64,000 nucleotides of DNA, taken from NCBI GenBank assembly GCA_036346375.1, contig CM070508.1, forward strand, positions 41,250,862 through 41,314,861. Direction: 5' to 3'. The translations under genes were made by a program, and so were the position numbers. The stretch comes from Guadua angustifolia. Its lineage: Eukaryota > Streptophyta > Magnoliopsida > Poales > Poaceae. Positions 45,404 through 57,187 of the stretch are shown here, in pieces; the first letter of the stretch is position 1, and each line of letters starts with the position of its first letter. Under the pieces are notes generated by a model, which was not told where the DNA came from, searched no databases, and worked only from the letters and a program-made list of their open reading frames with translations.

Positions 45404-46579
45404 CAGACTAGTGAGGATTTACGCCGATGGAGTTCAAAATGACCATAAAGGCTTTACAAGATAAAATGCGAAGCTATCAACAAACAACGGATAGCTATGA
45501 GGCCATTGAAAATTTTGAAGAAGTCAAAAAATTAGGCCAAGGTTTTATGTTGACTGATTTGTAAGATGAGGTTAACATAGGTGATGGTGATAGGAAAATA
45601 CCAACTTTTGTTAGTTCAAAATTAACAGAGTACAAACAAGAGTTGGTCAAGCATTCAAAGAATTATAAAGATTGTTTTGCTTGGGGATACCATGAAATGC
45701 CTAGTTGCCGACAATTAGTTGAACAACAACCGCATATACAATTAGGTTATAGGCAATTTAAACAGTCTCCTAGACGATTTAATTCATTATAGGCAGTTTA
45801 AACAGTCTCCTAGACGATTTAATTTGGCTATGTATGATAAAATAAAAGAATAAATTAGACGATTATTGGAGGCCATGTTTATCAAGCCTTGCCGATATGC
45901 TGAGTGGGTCTCTAATGTCGTTCCTGTAATGAAGAAAAATGGTAAGCTATGGGTGTGTATCGATTTCAGGGATTTAAACAAAACTACATTCAAATATGGA
46001 TATCTAATGCCTATAGCCGATATGCTTATTGATGCTACATCTAGAAATAAAATCATTAGCTTCTTAGATAGTAATGCTATTATAATCAAATATTTATGGC
46101 CAAAGCTGATGTCTCTAAGATAGCCTTTAGGTGCTCTGATGCCTTAGGATTGTTCAAGTGGGTCATTATGGCATTCGGCTCAAAAAATACTAGTGCAACA
46201 ATCAGTGTGCTATGAACCTAATTTTTCATGAGTTAATTGGCCATATTGTTGAAATCTACATTGATATTGCTGTTGTAAAATCTAAGGAAGATTATCAGCA
46301 TCTAGCCGATTTAGAGACAATGTTCAAGAAGATAACGGCACATAGCTTGAAGATGAATCCATACATGTTTATCTGTTCAGATTGGTGCACTTACCCCACT
46401 GCTAAAAGTAAAGGATGGTCAACAATTGTGTAGGGAGCCGATCAACGTTGAAATTTTTAGAATATAAAAGAATATTTGTCCAAAACTCTAGTATTAGCTG
46501 CATCTCAAAAAGAAGTACCATTCAGGCTTTACATATCGGCTAAGGAGGCAGTAATCGGAGCTATTTTGGTACAAGAGAT
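45404..46579 (+). pseudogene. TAT RT and start of RNase H
   Basis: The lead-in (45404-45865) contains a 40-bp tandem duplication that breaks the frame. RT: MFIKPCRYAEWVSNVVPVMK at about 45873, VCIDFRDLNKTTFKYGYLMP, a small deletion after FLDSNA (about 46078), then FKWVIMAFGSKN and the catalytic loop EIYIDIAVVKSK near 46253-46290. The second Asp of the loop is Ile, so it is inactive. RNase H begins with SKTLVLAASQKEVPFRLYIS and is cut at 46579 by a solo LTR. Confidence 0.82.
45747..45826 (+). repeat. 40-bp tandem duplication
   Basis: ttataggcaatttaaacagt at 45747 is repeated at 45787 with one change (g for a). The length is not a multiple of three, so it shifts the RT lead-in frame. Confidence 0.95.
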
Positions 46580-48267
46580 TGAAGGATCAAGATGGTGATC
46601 AGAGGGGGGTGAATGATCCTAGATAAAATTTCCCCACTCAAAATGATCCAAACAAGCTCTCAGATGAAACAATCAGAAGGAGCAAATGAGAGTGAGTATT
46701 TTATCCTCTATGGCCAATATGACCGCACTAGGGGCGGTATGGCTGGAGGCCGGTATGACCGCACTATGGGCAGTATGACTAGGCTCAAGAATAGTAGAAA
46801 AATCAGCATGAACTCCAAAAGTAAAAATAATGCAACTTTTGATTGGTTGGTCTAAAACTCATGAAACTTAGCATGCACCTTCATATGGAGGTCAGAAACT
46901 TATTCCAACCTTCAATCCAAAGGATTGACGTCAAAATTCTGACCTTTTTTGAATCAAAGGAAGAATGCACCAAGCTTGAGCAAAAACCCAAAAACTTGAT
47001 CTTAGACTTACTCATGGGGTTTTGATGATCAAGATGATCTTGGATGACATCCCACACATCAAGGTAAGAAAGAACACAAGTCAAGAACAAGAAAAACCCA
47101 ATCTATCAAGAATGATCCTTGAAGAAGCAAAAGATCGATTTCTTGCAAGAAAAAACACAAGAACTGCCTAGATGTTTGGGATATGGTCTGAAAAAGACTC
47201 ATCTATCAATCACACATCCTTGGATCAAAATCAACAAGCATTTAGAAGAAGGGGAGGCAAATCCAAATGTGCGGAAAGTAAATTGCAAGAATGTAAATTA
47301 TGGCATTTAAGTGCTGAATTTAAGGCATAAAGTAAATGCATACAGTAAATTCAAGCATAAGAGAAAATGATTTGTATTTCTGGAAGAGAGGTTTACAAAG
47401 CCTCACAACAAAGTGGGCAAAGCTCAAGGGAGCACAAAATCTCTAAAACATTCAAGAGGAGAAAGGCTACCTTTGCTCCTCTATTTATACTACTCTTGAG
47501 TCACCCTTCACCCTTGGATGAGTTCCTTCTACCCTAAGGATCATCTCAAGGGTTAGGATTGACTCACTCACACTGCCATACATGGGATAACCCAAAACCC
47601 AACAACCATACTGGGCTTTACATACTTTCAAAGCATACTAACTGGACCTGTTATTCTATCACCTAGACTGTGATCCAATGGCCCTTCTTGATTCGAGTAG
47701 CTCCAAGTTAGTATTTTATCCATTCCTTATCTTATAGGTTTGCATCGACTCTATTTCCGATCATCATCGGCGATCTTCGACCGTCTGGACCTTTGACGCA
47801 CCTCACCTAGTCCCGGCCATCTTTCGCCTCACTGTGACCTAACACAGACGTCCTAAAACCATCAAAAACAAGGAAAACTCATCACATGGTAATGTTAAAA
47901 CAGATATGCAATTATATTCCCAAAATCACAAATATTGGTTCATTTTCGCTCATAAGTGTTGGTGCTACCGCCCTATGGCCGGTAGCACCGCCTACACCAA
48001 ACCGTCTCAAAAAATCGCTCTCTAGAATTTTCACACCAGCTTAAGGCCATTGCTACTGCCCCATGGATGGTTCTACCACCCTTAGGCCGATAGCACCATC
48101 AACCGGTGCTACTACCCCCAGACCGGTAGCACCGCACTTGCTGGGCAGATATCCAAATGCTTCAAATTTGAATTCAACTTGAAATCCAAATCAAATCAAA
48201 GAACCACATGCTTAAATAATGTCAATAACTCATCATAATCACAGGTAAGCCTCCAAATGGTCTTTAA
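46580..48267 (-). mobile_element. SIRE solo LTR, minus strand (1,688 bp)
   Basis: The plus strand begins TGAAGGATCAAGATGG and ends ...AATGGTCTTTAA, the complement of the SIRE LTR with its first TG decayed. The TSD is a perfect GAGAT (46575-46579 and 48268-48272). RNase H coding of the TAT element continues across. The minus-strand TATA box is near 47482. Confidence 0.9.
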
Positions 48268-50200
48268 GAGATCAATCGAAAAGAGTGAATTATTTTCTAC
48301 TTAAGCCGATGTTTAATTGATGTAGAAACAAGATACCCTTTTGTCAAAAACTTTGCTTATCATTATATTTTGCTTGCACCAAATTAAGGCAATGTATATT
48401 AGCATCAACTTGTAAGGTTATTTGTAAAACCGATGTTATAAAATATATGTTATCAATTCTAATTTTGAGAGGTCGACTTGGAAAATGGGCTTACACACTT
48501 ATTGAGCTCGACCTAGCATATGAATCAGCAAGGCTAAAAGCTAGGCTATAGCCGATTATATAACAGGGCATAGAGTCGACATGGAGACCAACCTAGTGTG
48601 TGTGGCACCTTGGTATTTGTTTTTTGATGGGTCAGTCTGTAGATAGGGTGATGGTGTCAGCATAGTGCTCATATCTCCAAAAGGTTATAGTTTTTAGTTT
48701 GCATTTAAGATAAATCACATGTGCTCAAATAATCAAGCTGAGTATGAAGCTTTATTAAGAGGCCTACAATTGCTTGATAATATTGGTGTTGACTCTATTG
48801 AGACTTGTGGCGATTCCTTACTGGTGGTCTAACAAATTAGAGGAGAGTATAATTGTTATGATAAAATTTTAATCAAATATTTGGATGAGTGCCTTAAAAT
48901 TATCTTCTCATTTAGTTTGTTTTGTAATTCACCATTTCCCTTGTGAGATGAAATACATGCTAAGGTCATGTGTATTAATATAGCCGATTGGAGACAAAAT
49001 TAATTACTTGTCCGATCCATCAAGGCCCACAGATCGAAAAATTAAGAGACAAGCCCTAAAATATGTTTTGATTGATAATACACTATATTATCGGACATTG
49101 GAGGTTTATTATTAAGATGCCTTGGGATAGATGAAGCCAAAATAGCTATGGGTGAAGTACATGAAGGAATTTGTAGAACTCATCAGTTGGCTCATAAAAC
49201 AAAATGGTTATCGAGGAGCACTGGATATTTTTGGCTGATGATGTTGGAGGATTGTTTCAAGTACTACAAAGGATGTTAAGATTGTTAGAAGTTTGGCAAC
49301 TTGCAACTAGCTCAAGCATCGGCTTTACACCCAATTATCAAACCTTGGCCGTTCAAAGGATGGTGAATAGATGTAATCAGACAAATATGTCCAGCATCAT
49401 CTAAAGGCCATAAGTATATATTGGTTGCATGTGGTTATTTTTCTAAATGGGTTGAAGAGATACCTCTCAAGAAAGTAACTTATGTTGAGGCAATTGGATT
49501 TGTAATAGAGCATATTATTCATTTGTTTGAAATACCTCAAACTATTACAACAGGTCAAGGTATGGTATTTATGGCCAATGAATTTCAAGGTTTTGTTCAA
49601 AGTTTAGGGGTCAAGTTATTAAATTCATCACATTATTATGCTCAAGCCAATGGTCAAGCCGAGTCATCGAACAAGACATTGATTAAATTAATTAAGTGAG
49701 AAATTGAGGAGAAACCCAAAAATTGGCACAAGACACTATCGAAATCCTTATGGGCTTATCAGATTGCTTGCCATGGTGCGACAAAGCTATTACCTTATAA
49801 GTTGGTTTATTGGCAAGAAGTTATGTTGCCTGGCTTAGTAAGGATAGCAAGAAAAAATGGATTGTCGACTTAGGATTATAAAGAATTAATGATCAATAAT
49901 CTAGATGACTTGGCGAAAATATGATTACATAGATTGGATCGACCACATGCAAACAAGGTAAGAGTTGCAAGGGCTTATAATAAAAAGGTGTTACCAAAAT
50001 CTTTCCATGAAGCTGACATAGTATGGAAAACTTTATTGCCTATCAGCTCTAGGGATAGCCGATTCAGTAAATGGTCCCTAACTTGGAAGGACCGTATAGA
50101 GTGCATCGGCTTGTGGATGGTAATTCGTATATCTTGAAAACTCTAGAAGGGGTGGTATTTCCTAAGGCGATCAATGGTAAATATTTGATGAAATATCACC
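48268..50200 (+). pseudogene. TAT RNase H end, second RNase H and integrase
   Basis: The second RNase H is visible at 48600-48850: WYLFFDGSVCR, NNQAEYEALLRGLQLLDNIG, CGDSLLVV, with its Asp, Glu and Asp positions present. The integrase zinc region follows (49150-49310: GEVHEGICRTHQLAHKTKWL, CFKYYKGC), then the core at 49421-49700 (DY/CGYFSKWVEEIPLKKVTY, SSHYYAQANGQAESSNKTL). In the core, the Asp of the TTDQG-type block is Gly. The C-terminal stretch runs to about 50200 (RVARAYNKKVLPKSFHEAD). There are at least eight stops. Confidence 0.82.
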
Positions 50201-50458
50201 CAAGTATTTCGGTCGAATCTTAATCGGCTAAAAGATTTATTCTAAAAATGATTATCGATTGTAGAAAGCCAAATTAACTCGTTGTAGTTAATTCTGGCTA
50301 TTAGGTGTGGTAAAAAGTAAATTGTAGCCAATGAGAATTATTACACTTGGCATAAGAGTGAGAATTTAAAATATAAAATTGTTAAACAGCCGATTAAAAT
50401 TATCCTTACAAGCATTGTTTTCAAAGAGCAAAGTCGATAAGATTACATGTGGCATAAA
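50201..50458 (+). other. Non-coding spacer after TAT pol
   Basis: AT-rich DNA with no ORF. It separates pol from the convergent antisense ORF zone, where a transcription end for both strands could lie, but no terminator motif is clear. Confidence 0.4.
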
Positions 50459-51174
50459 TTAAATGTCTTGAACAGGGCCGAACAGTGTGGCCACGGCCTT
50501 AGCAATGGTGCCTTCAATGCCATTGAGTACTTTTCTGATCGGTTTCCTGGCTTCTGGGCACTGGAATGATCTTGGTCGATTGTTCCTTAACATTGTGACC
50601 GATGAAGCAATCAAAGCTTTTTGGGCTTTGAGAGCCGACAAGGCATCTCTCATGTGCTTCTTGGCATTGGAAAACTCAACATTCACCTTGGCCAGTGCTT
50701 CCTCTAAGGATTTGTTAGCCAATTCCAATTCTAAAAAGGAATGCTTGATGGCCTTGAGTTCCTTGATGTCTTCATCATATTTTGCCTTCTTCACCTTAGC
50801 ATCGGCTACTACCTTATCGAGAAGTTTTTGATCTTCTCATTGGGCCGACTGGTACTCCATTCTAACCTTGGTTGCTCGCATTGATTCTCTCTTGTTGACG
50901 AGGAAACAAACATGAGTAGTGTGGCGGTTGCCTCTTTGGGGAGTTCAGCCTTCGCCGCCTCCATTGCATCACGGATCAGCTGAGCATTCTCCACTAGTGA
51001 AGCTGATGGTGAGTGGAGCAAGTGAAAGCAGTACTTAAGTTTCTCTTTCATGCCGGGAGTCAACATTATTTGAGCCGATGCATCCTTCGAGACTGAGATA
51101 ATTTTCTCGATCACGTTGGACACCGTATCAGCTTCATCCTCCTCCTCTAGATCTGACATGTCAAATCCCAACAT
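50459..51174 (-). pseudogene. Antisense extra ORF of the TAT element, C-terminal part
   Basis: Two overlapping minus-strand frames (51174-50809 and 50794-50459). The first has an acidic start (DMSDLEEEDEADTVSNVIEK) and a helical middle (SLVENAQLIRDAMEAAKAEL). The second is a strong coiled coil (LELELANKSLEEALAKVNVE, HMRDALSALKAQKAL). A frameshift near 50800 joins them. It lies antisense to pol, between pol and the 3' LTR, the place where extra antisense ORFs are known in plant TAT-lineage elements. The function is unknown. Confidence 0.6.
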
Positions 51175-53276
51175 CTGGGTCAGAGATTGAGTGACTTGAC
51201 CAATTTTGTAGTAGGGGTAGTGGTCATAAATAGGGTAGTGGGTTGCATTCGCTGAGGCGACAAGATGGCTTCAATGGTAGGTGAAGGCACTAAGGGCTGC
51301 AAAAGACTTATAGCAACATCATTAATGAAAGAAGGATTAATCAGTTAGAATATATGTTAACATTATCAGAAGCTGATCCCATGGCAAGGGTCAGTCGAAT
51401 CTTCTTGAGGTAGACCCTTAGAGATGACATCCTTTTTGTTTGGTCGACCATGCTTCTTTTCTATTGAGAAATCTGCTACAAGTGTTAGTTTACATGAGGT
51501 GATAGAAAATGTGAGATATAGTTGATGATCATGGACTTACAGAGTTGTTGTTTCTCCAAGTCGAAAAGGAAAGGGGGTTAAATTCCTAAGGTACTCGATG
51601 AATAGCCCATGAGAGTTGTTCTGACTATGGGATGTGGCCATTTTACTAGATTGATCGGCACCTGATGACCCACCAGCGAGCTTCTTACCTGCTACCTTAG
51701 TCTGTAAAGTAAAAGAAGAGCTGATTAGTAACATTCAAGGAAATTTAGGGATTATAAGAAAAAAATCTACTTTGCCGATACCTCGCTAGTAATATTGACA
51801 AAACTCAAGTTAGTGTAGCCCGATGAACTAGCATCACTACTAGAACTCGAGCCGCTACCAGCGGAGTTAGTTATTATCGTCAGCTCTACGGATAAATTTG
51901 GAAAGAATTCAGAGATGACTACTGATATAGTCCAATTTGCTGGATATAAGGCCGTAGAAATGGCCGACTACCAAGTGGTGAAACTCCTTGCTCTCTGAGT
52001 GTGCAAGAAGCAGTGAGGCAAATCTTGGACTTAAATATCATTGGCCATGTGCAAAGCAATGGCAGCCCCTGATGCACGGCGAACACAATCTCATGGCCTA
52101 AGCCAATCAAATAATTGGAAGCTTGGAGGGATTTGTCCAAAACCCAATTGTCTTGAATAAACTAATAGATGATAAAACTCACAAGATGGCTGGTAAGTCC
52201 AATTCTTTGCATGTAAGCCAACGGATATTATGCTCAGGGAAACAAAGATCTTATACAAATCAAGGGTTTCTTCAAGCATGTCGTTACTATCGATTGTCAG
52301 ATGGAGAAAAGATAGACATGGGTAATTGTCAGCTTCTCTATAGCTCAGGGAAAATCTTTTTGGTCAAGCTGAAAAAAGAAGGTCAAAAACTTTCTTGCTC
52401 CAACAGGTGTAATCTTGTCCTCATTATCAGAGCAAAGGTTAAACTTTTTGTTAAATGATTAGCTATTTCTGTATTCATTTTCTTGATCTTCCAGGGTTTC
52501 TTCGTGAGGAAAAGGGGTCATTTCAGCTGAATCAATTTTAAATGATCAGCTAAACATACAATAAAGCCAAGGCTGGATGAACCATAAAGGGCCGCCCACA
52601 TTGCCAACTGAGTATGATCCCATCCCTATGAATAGCTGCTTGTGTATCACATGCATCGTCTGAAAGACTACCCCTAGGATCATTTTCCCTAATGCAAGCT
52701 GGTGATCTTCTACTAACTGTTCGGCTATGACTTGGTATACTTGAGTAGGTCCAAGACAAGACTCATAAATTAAGAATCAAATGAGCCACATGTTCTCGGA
52801 TACTAGGCCGCTTCCTTTGCTATTGCAGATATACTTGTTCCAACCTTCCCACTTGGTAGAGACTAGTTTGTATTGAGGTTTGGAACTAAAAGCCGACACC
52901 TGATCTCCATCTAGCCTCAAACATCAAAGCTTGGGCTAATGGGACACATTCTAAACATAAAGACATTAAAAGTATCCGACCAAAAATAGCACGCTGTGAC
53001 CACTAAGGGCTCATTGGCTCTAGGGTCAGCTTAAGATAACGGGAGACACTTCGATATTCCCATCCACTCCCACACAAGCTTTTTTCTGCATTCTATTTGA
53101 TTGTACCAATCTCACCAACCCTTTAATGTTGTTGACCAAGTCCTATAACTCTTACTCCACCTATCTCTATTATATTCAGGGGTGTGAAATGGAAGACGGG
53201 GAATTTCCTATTCTATAACGAAAGACGGGTCAAGATTCCCTATTAGGCCTAAGTAATATTGATCATCACTATTAGG
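51175..53276 (-). pseudogene. Antisense extra ORF region, N-terminal part, possibly plant-mobile-domain-like
   Basis: Fragmentary minus-strand frames include NWTYQPSCEFYHLLVYSRQL (near 52220), QLGFGQIPPSF and, further upstream, KLVSTKWEGWNKYICNSKGS (about 52830-52890). These fit the style of the PMD-like proteins found in some grass TAT elements, but the match is from memory and weak. There are many stops. It is interrupted at 53276 by the Angela solo LTR. Confidence 0.45.
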
Positions 53277-54725
53277 TGTTGGAAATATGCCATAGAGGCA
53301 ATCATAGAGATTATCATATTTCCGTAAATGTCCATAAACTATAATATTATTCTTTGAATAACATCATGGATATTGATTAATAAGTACGTGACTTGTTTGT
53401 AAAACTCTGTATTCATTTTATGATGTTCATTCTAAAAGGGGTCCCTTGTCGATTATCATATATGGACACATATGAATAGACTAGCATATGTACTGGTCGA
53501 TGGCCATATTTCACAGGTCATAGATATGGAGATATCAAACCAGTAATATGGACACATGTTGGAGAACATGGTGTTGGACATTGACCCACTATGAGACACT
53601 ACGAGAACGTTGTATTCTTTCATGTCATCAGTTGGTCTCTATACGATGTGTATGTTATATCCTTCGACTTGAGATTGTCGTATGTCGTCAAAATGTCTAA
53701 TGGCTTACTTAGGGGTTGTCAAACGCTACTCCGTAATTGTGTAGTTATAAAGATGGCTTTCGGGTTTGTCATGAAACATGCTGCGAGGCATGGTCGATCA
53801 AGATAGGATTTGCCCCTCTTTACAATGGGAGAGATATCTCTAGGCCTCTCGAGTGATCAGATTCCGAAAAATGCATGGCCATGCTACTCAAGTAAAGAGT
53901 CACTCGAGTCATTGAGTTAGAGAGTTACTCAATTCTTTCGGGGAATCTGTATCATGGCATCGAGAAAGAGTGGTCGAGCCATCCCAACAAGGATTACAAC
54001 AACTCGCCTTGTGTTTGACCGATATCGTGTGGCAAAAGGAAATGCATATATGACATTGTTGAGGTTCGTCTGATCTTTACATGTATTTAGGAGTCGGCAA
54101 GTCCTGCTATGGGCCGCTACCGACTATTGGTCGAGTACTCGATCATCGAGTAGGAGTACTCGTTGGTCGATAGAGGTATTTGGATCATGTCTAAGTGCAT
54201 GTGAACCTATAGAGTTGCACACTTAAGGGGTTGTAACCAATTCGGATAGGGATCCGAGTTGTAATGGGATTAGAGTTCCTAATGGGCTTCAAGGAGTTGA
54301 AACCCGATATGGAACGTCTATATAAAGGGAGGAGGTGATGGCTTTGAAGGGTGATAAAAAAAGACACGATAGGAATTTGGAATTCCCGAAACCCTAGCCG
54401 CCACCCTCCTCTGCCCAGAACTGCGCAGCCAATGCTAGTACTCCGGTGCGTAGTGTTCCTGCCCCATATGTGTGGATACCTTGGAGGCGTTGTTGCGAAG
54501 CTTCAACGCTAGGACAATCCGCGACCTGCGACACCCACAGGAAGTTGTTGGAGGAGACGCGAGGCTAGTACGACTACTTCTGCACCACCACGCTACATCG
54601 ACTCTACTTCCGCTACAAGTCTGCGCATCTAGTGGTAATTCTGTGATCTATAACTTGTAGTGGTTCCTTGGTTGCGTGGTAGAAAATTTTGTTTTTCGCT
54701 AGAGTAGCCTTCCCGTTCCCTAACA
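53277..54725 (+). mobile_element. Angela/BARE-like solo LTR (1,449 bp)
   Basis: It starts TGTTGGAAATATGCC and ends CCTAACA. The TSD is a perfect TTAGG at 53272-53276 and 54726-54730. TATATAAA is at 54319-54326. No PBS or internal DNA follows, so it is a true solo LTR. It is the complete version of the LTR at 390-1526 and a relative of 60133-61536. The open frame at 53591-53806 is mirrored in the left copy and is not a gene. Confidence 0.95.
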
Positions 54726-54730
54726 TTAGG

Positions 54731-55100
54731 TATGAGAACAAGTACCTACTGGGGGTGCATGTTTTCTGAGCCGATTGGAAAAATCTGTTAAGTTGATGGG
54801 AGATGCAGCGCTGTAATTCTAAAGTCCAAAAGCAGGATCGAAGCCAATGGTGAAGGAGTTCTAAGAGTGTGAGCCATGAAAATGACGGAAGTGAATGGCG
54901 GTATTTATAAATAGGAAAAGCTAGTGGCATTTGACAGGTAATTTCTTCGAAATTTCGAGGATAATTAAAGTGAGAATTTGCACATTCACATGTTTCACAG
55001 TGCGAGAAATAGAGCAGTTACCGAAGATGACAGTGAAGATAACATAAAAATTCATGGTTAAGCCAACGAAGATGATTTTTGGAAGATTTATATTATCTCC
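54731..55100 (+). other. TAT 3' untranslated region
   Basis: This is the remaining TAT DNA between the solo LTR and the polypurine tract. The minus-strand open frames (54930-54731 and 55139-54921) may be the start of the antisense ORF zone but have no signature. Confidence 0.4.
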
Positions 55101-55117
55101 AAAAAATAGGGGGCATA
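55101..55117 (+). other. Polypurine tract of the TAT element
   Basis: aaaaaatagggggcata lies directly before the LTR's TGTTAGC. It is the primer site for plus-strand cDNA synthesis. Confidence 0.8.
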
Positions 55118-55769
55118 TGTTAGCACCAGAATTTGGCAAGGTGTGACTGATTTGTTAGGCCAAGGATAAAATTGGATATTTCTGGCCGATATCGGTTCGA
55201 GAAAGAAAAGACTAAAGTTAAAATTAGAATTCTAGCCGATATCTATTGAAAGAATGAATTTATCTTCAAAAAATAGAGACCAATATGATTCATGGATTAT
55301 GAGGAATCAGAGAAGGATATTATCGGCTTGAGTGATATTAAAAGGGTCATGAGGCAAATCGAAGACATCACCCAAAAATCAATCAACTTGCATATACTTT
55401 TATTTACTTTTTTCAATTAAGAGTATCTTTTGGAATTTGGAATCACTCTTTGTAATTCATTTTTCATCAATAAAGTTGCGCATCACCGAGTTTGATCATC
55501 TTCGATTTACACTAAGTTATCCCAGGTTTGTTTTATACAGATCTTGTTGTGCATCACTTTTTTGGGGAAAAATAGCTCTTTACCTATCATCTAATCGGCT
55601 GTAAGCTGTTTAGATTTATTTAGCCGATTGTATCATTAGATTGACTATGAACACTTATTTTCGATCAATCTTGCCAACTACAAGATCAAATCGGTTGGCA
55701 CACCATGAACCTAATTAAACCAGGCGTTCGCATGTGTTGAAGCTGATTGGCTCTTTTTTAGCGCCAACA
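55118..55769 (+). repeat. TAT 3' LTR (652 bp)
   Basis: TGTTAGCACCAGAATTTGGC...GCGCCAACA. The perfect short inverted ends (TGTT...AACA) and the PPT fix the left edge. The right edge is the CA at 55768-55769. It contains AT-rich DNA with several gccgat repeats. The flanking 5-mer on the right is CTTCT; its partner lies outside what can be seen. Confidence 0.85.
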
Positions 55770-57187
55770 CTTCTATTATTGTAGGTGCCATGGCACTTGA
55801 TTTGGAGTTTGTACAGTGGCTCGATAACCACTAGTGGACATCAACAACGTCAACGTGGCACTATCAATGAAGAATGAGCTACATGTTCTTATGGAAAAGC
55901 CAATGGTGCGGAACACATCAAGCATGGCAGTAGAGATGTGACACGGACCATAATGGAGCTTGTTTGGGCAGAGCCAATGATGAGTATAGGTTGGAGATCT
56001 GCAGGGAATTCCAGCAGAGTCGATGGTGTGGCATAGCCCGAGTTCAATGATGACGGCTTGACATTCTCAGGTAATATTTTTCCACATGTAGCACAAATGG
56101 ACATTGACCTAGTTTTAAGAAAAGATAATGAAAATTTTGCGATGCCATTAGCAGTCCTCTTTTGCTGAAAATTCGATTGCAACATGGCTAACGGGTACTA
56201 TGCCAATACTTTAGAGGAGAAGTATGTAACATTATTCGTGGATCTCATCCATTAGATCTAATTCGCCCAACCGCTTCGTCTTATCCACGTGCACCCAGCA
56301 ATCCCAAGCATCCTTTTCCAATCTCTTTATTCACTCTACATGCTTTCCTCTTCCTCCTCCCTCGTACTCAGTGTGGATATTCAATTCTCAGCTCGTAACT
56401 AAAGTCAAGCAACGATGGGTGCAACGTGAAATCTTGACACAAATCAGCCGACGAGGCCTCTGTGCCATTTGAGTAGGTGTAAGTAAAAATGTGCAAGGCG
56501 ACATAGCGGGGAGAGGATGGTAACCACGAGCAAAGGAGACGACATGGTAGGAAAAACATGCGAGCGAAGGTGGGAGGGGGCACGACAATACACTGACGGG
56601 TAAACGGTTGTCACAGTGGCAATCAAGCAACCACGACGATCGTACGAGGAGGGAGGGAGGAGGGGGGCACAGCAGTAGGCAAGCAGCGTGCTTTGTTTAC
56701 CATGTGCAAACCAGTTTGTTGAGCCAATACTTATCTTTTTCTTGAAACATGCAATGGAGTTTTGAAACTTACTTTGAATATTTTTTAAACCTGAAACTTA
56801 TTGCTCAAACTCATGAATGTTCCATTGAAATGTACTAAAACTTGTGAAAAGTTGTATGGAACTTGTTTGAAACCAAAGGATACTTTGTAAAAACATGTTG
56901 AAACCTCTTGAAACTTGGTGAAACTACTTGAAAGTTTAACAATTTTTAAACCATGCTTGAAAAAAAGACTGTAAAACCTGAAACTAGCATGTAACTTGCT
57001 ATCCTAAAACTTGAAATGTTAAAACTCTTTGAAACTTTAAGCTTGGAACTTGAAATTTAAAATTATTTGAACTTTGCTAAAACTCTCATCTTTGAGGTCA
57101 AGTCCTACAACAATGGAATGGTATACTGTGGGCCAATTGCCCTCAATACTTTATACCATTTTTATTAGTAAGCCAAAAGGGCACTGC
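55770..57187. other. Unassigned DNA
   Basis: There is no coding family, tRNA or LTR feature. The open frames at 55889-56185 and 56368-56630 overlap in several registers without motifs. From 56745 to 57090 the sequence is a run of degenerate gaaacttg/aaactt words. It could be pre-insertion genomic DNA or an old element. Confidence 0.5.
56745..57090 (+). repeat. Degenerate GAAACTTG word repeat
   Basis: aaacttg, gaaactt or close variants occur roughly 20 times in 345 bp at irregular spacing, on one strand only. It is not a regular tandem array. Confidence 0.7.

Larger units (their letters stand above)
36825..55769 (+). mobile_element. TAT-lineage Ty3-gypsy element, 3' portion, host of many insertions
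   Basis: Its own DNA is 36825-37422, 42780-42848, 43214-43431, 45147-46579, 48268-53276 and 54726-55769. Order: post-gag region, protease, RT, RNase H, second RNase H, integrase, antisense ORF zone, PPT, 3' LTR. The coding sequence can be followed across each insertion, and each insertion has a TSD. The 5' LTR and gag were left of SIRE copy 2 and are not recognisable in the window. Every domain has stops. Confidence 0.88.

Noticed and set aside
53591..53806. ORF repeated in complement at 1032-1238
   Set aside because: The similarity is only that of two LTR copies. The frame is not retained in the third copy at 60450-60650.
55889..56185. 98-codon minus-strand ORF with a CATCGK motif
   Set aside because: No second Cys pair, no conserved context and no neighbouring exon. 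Treated as chance.
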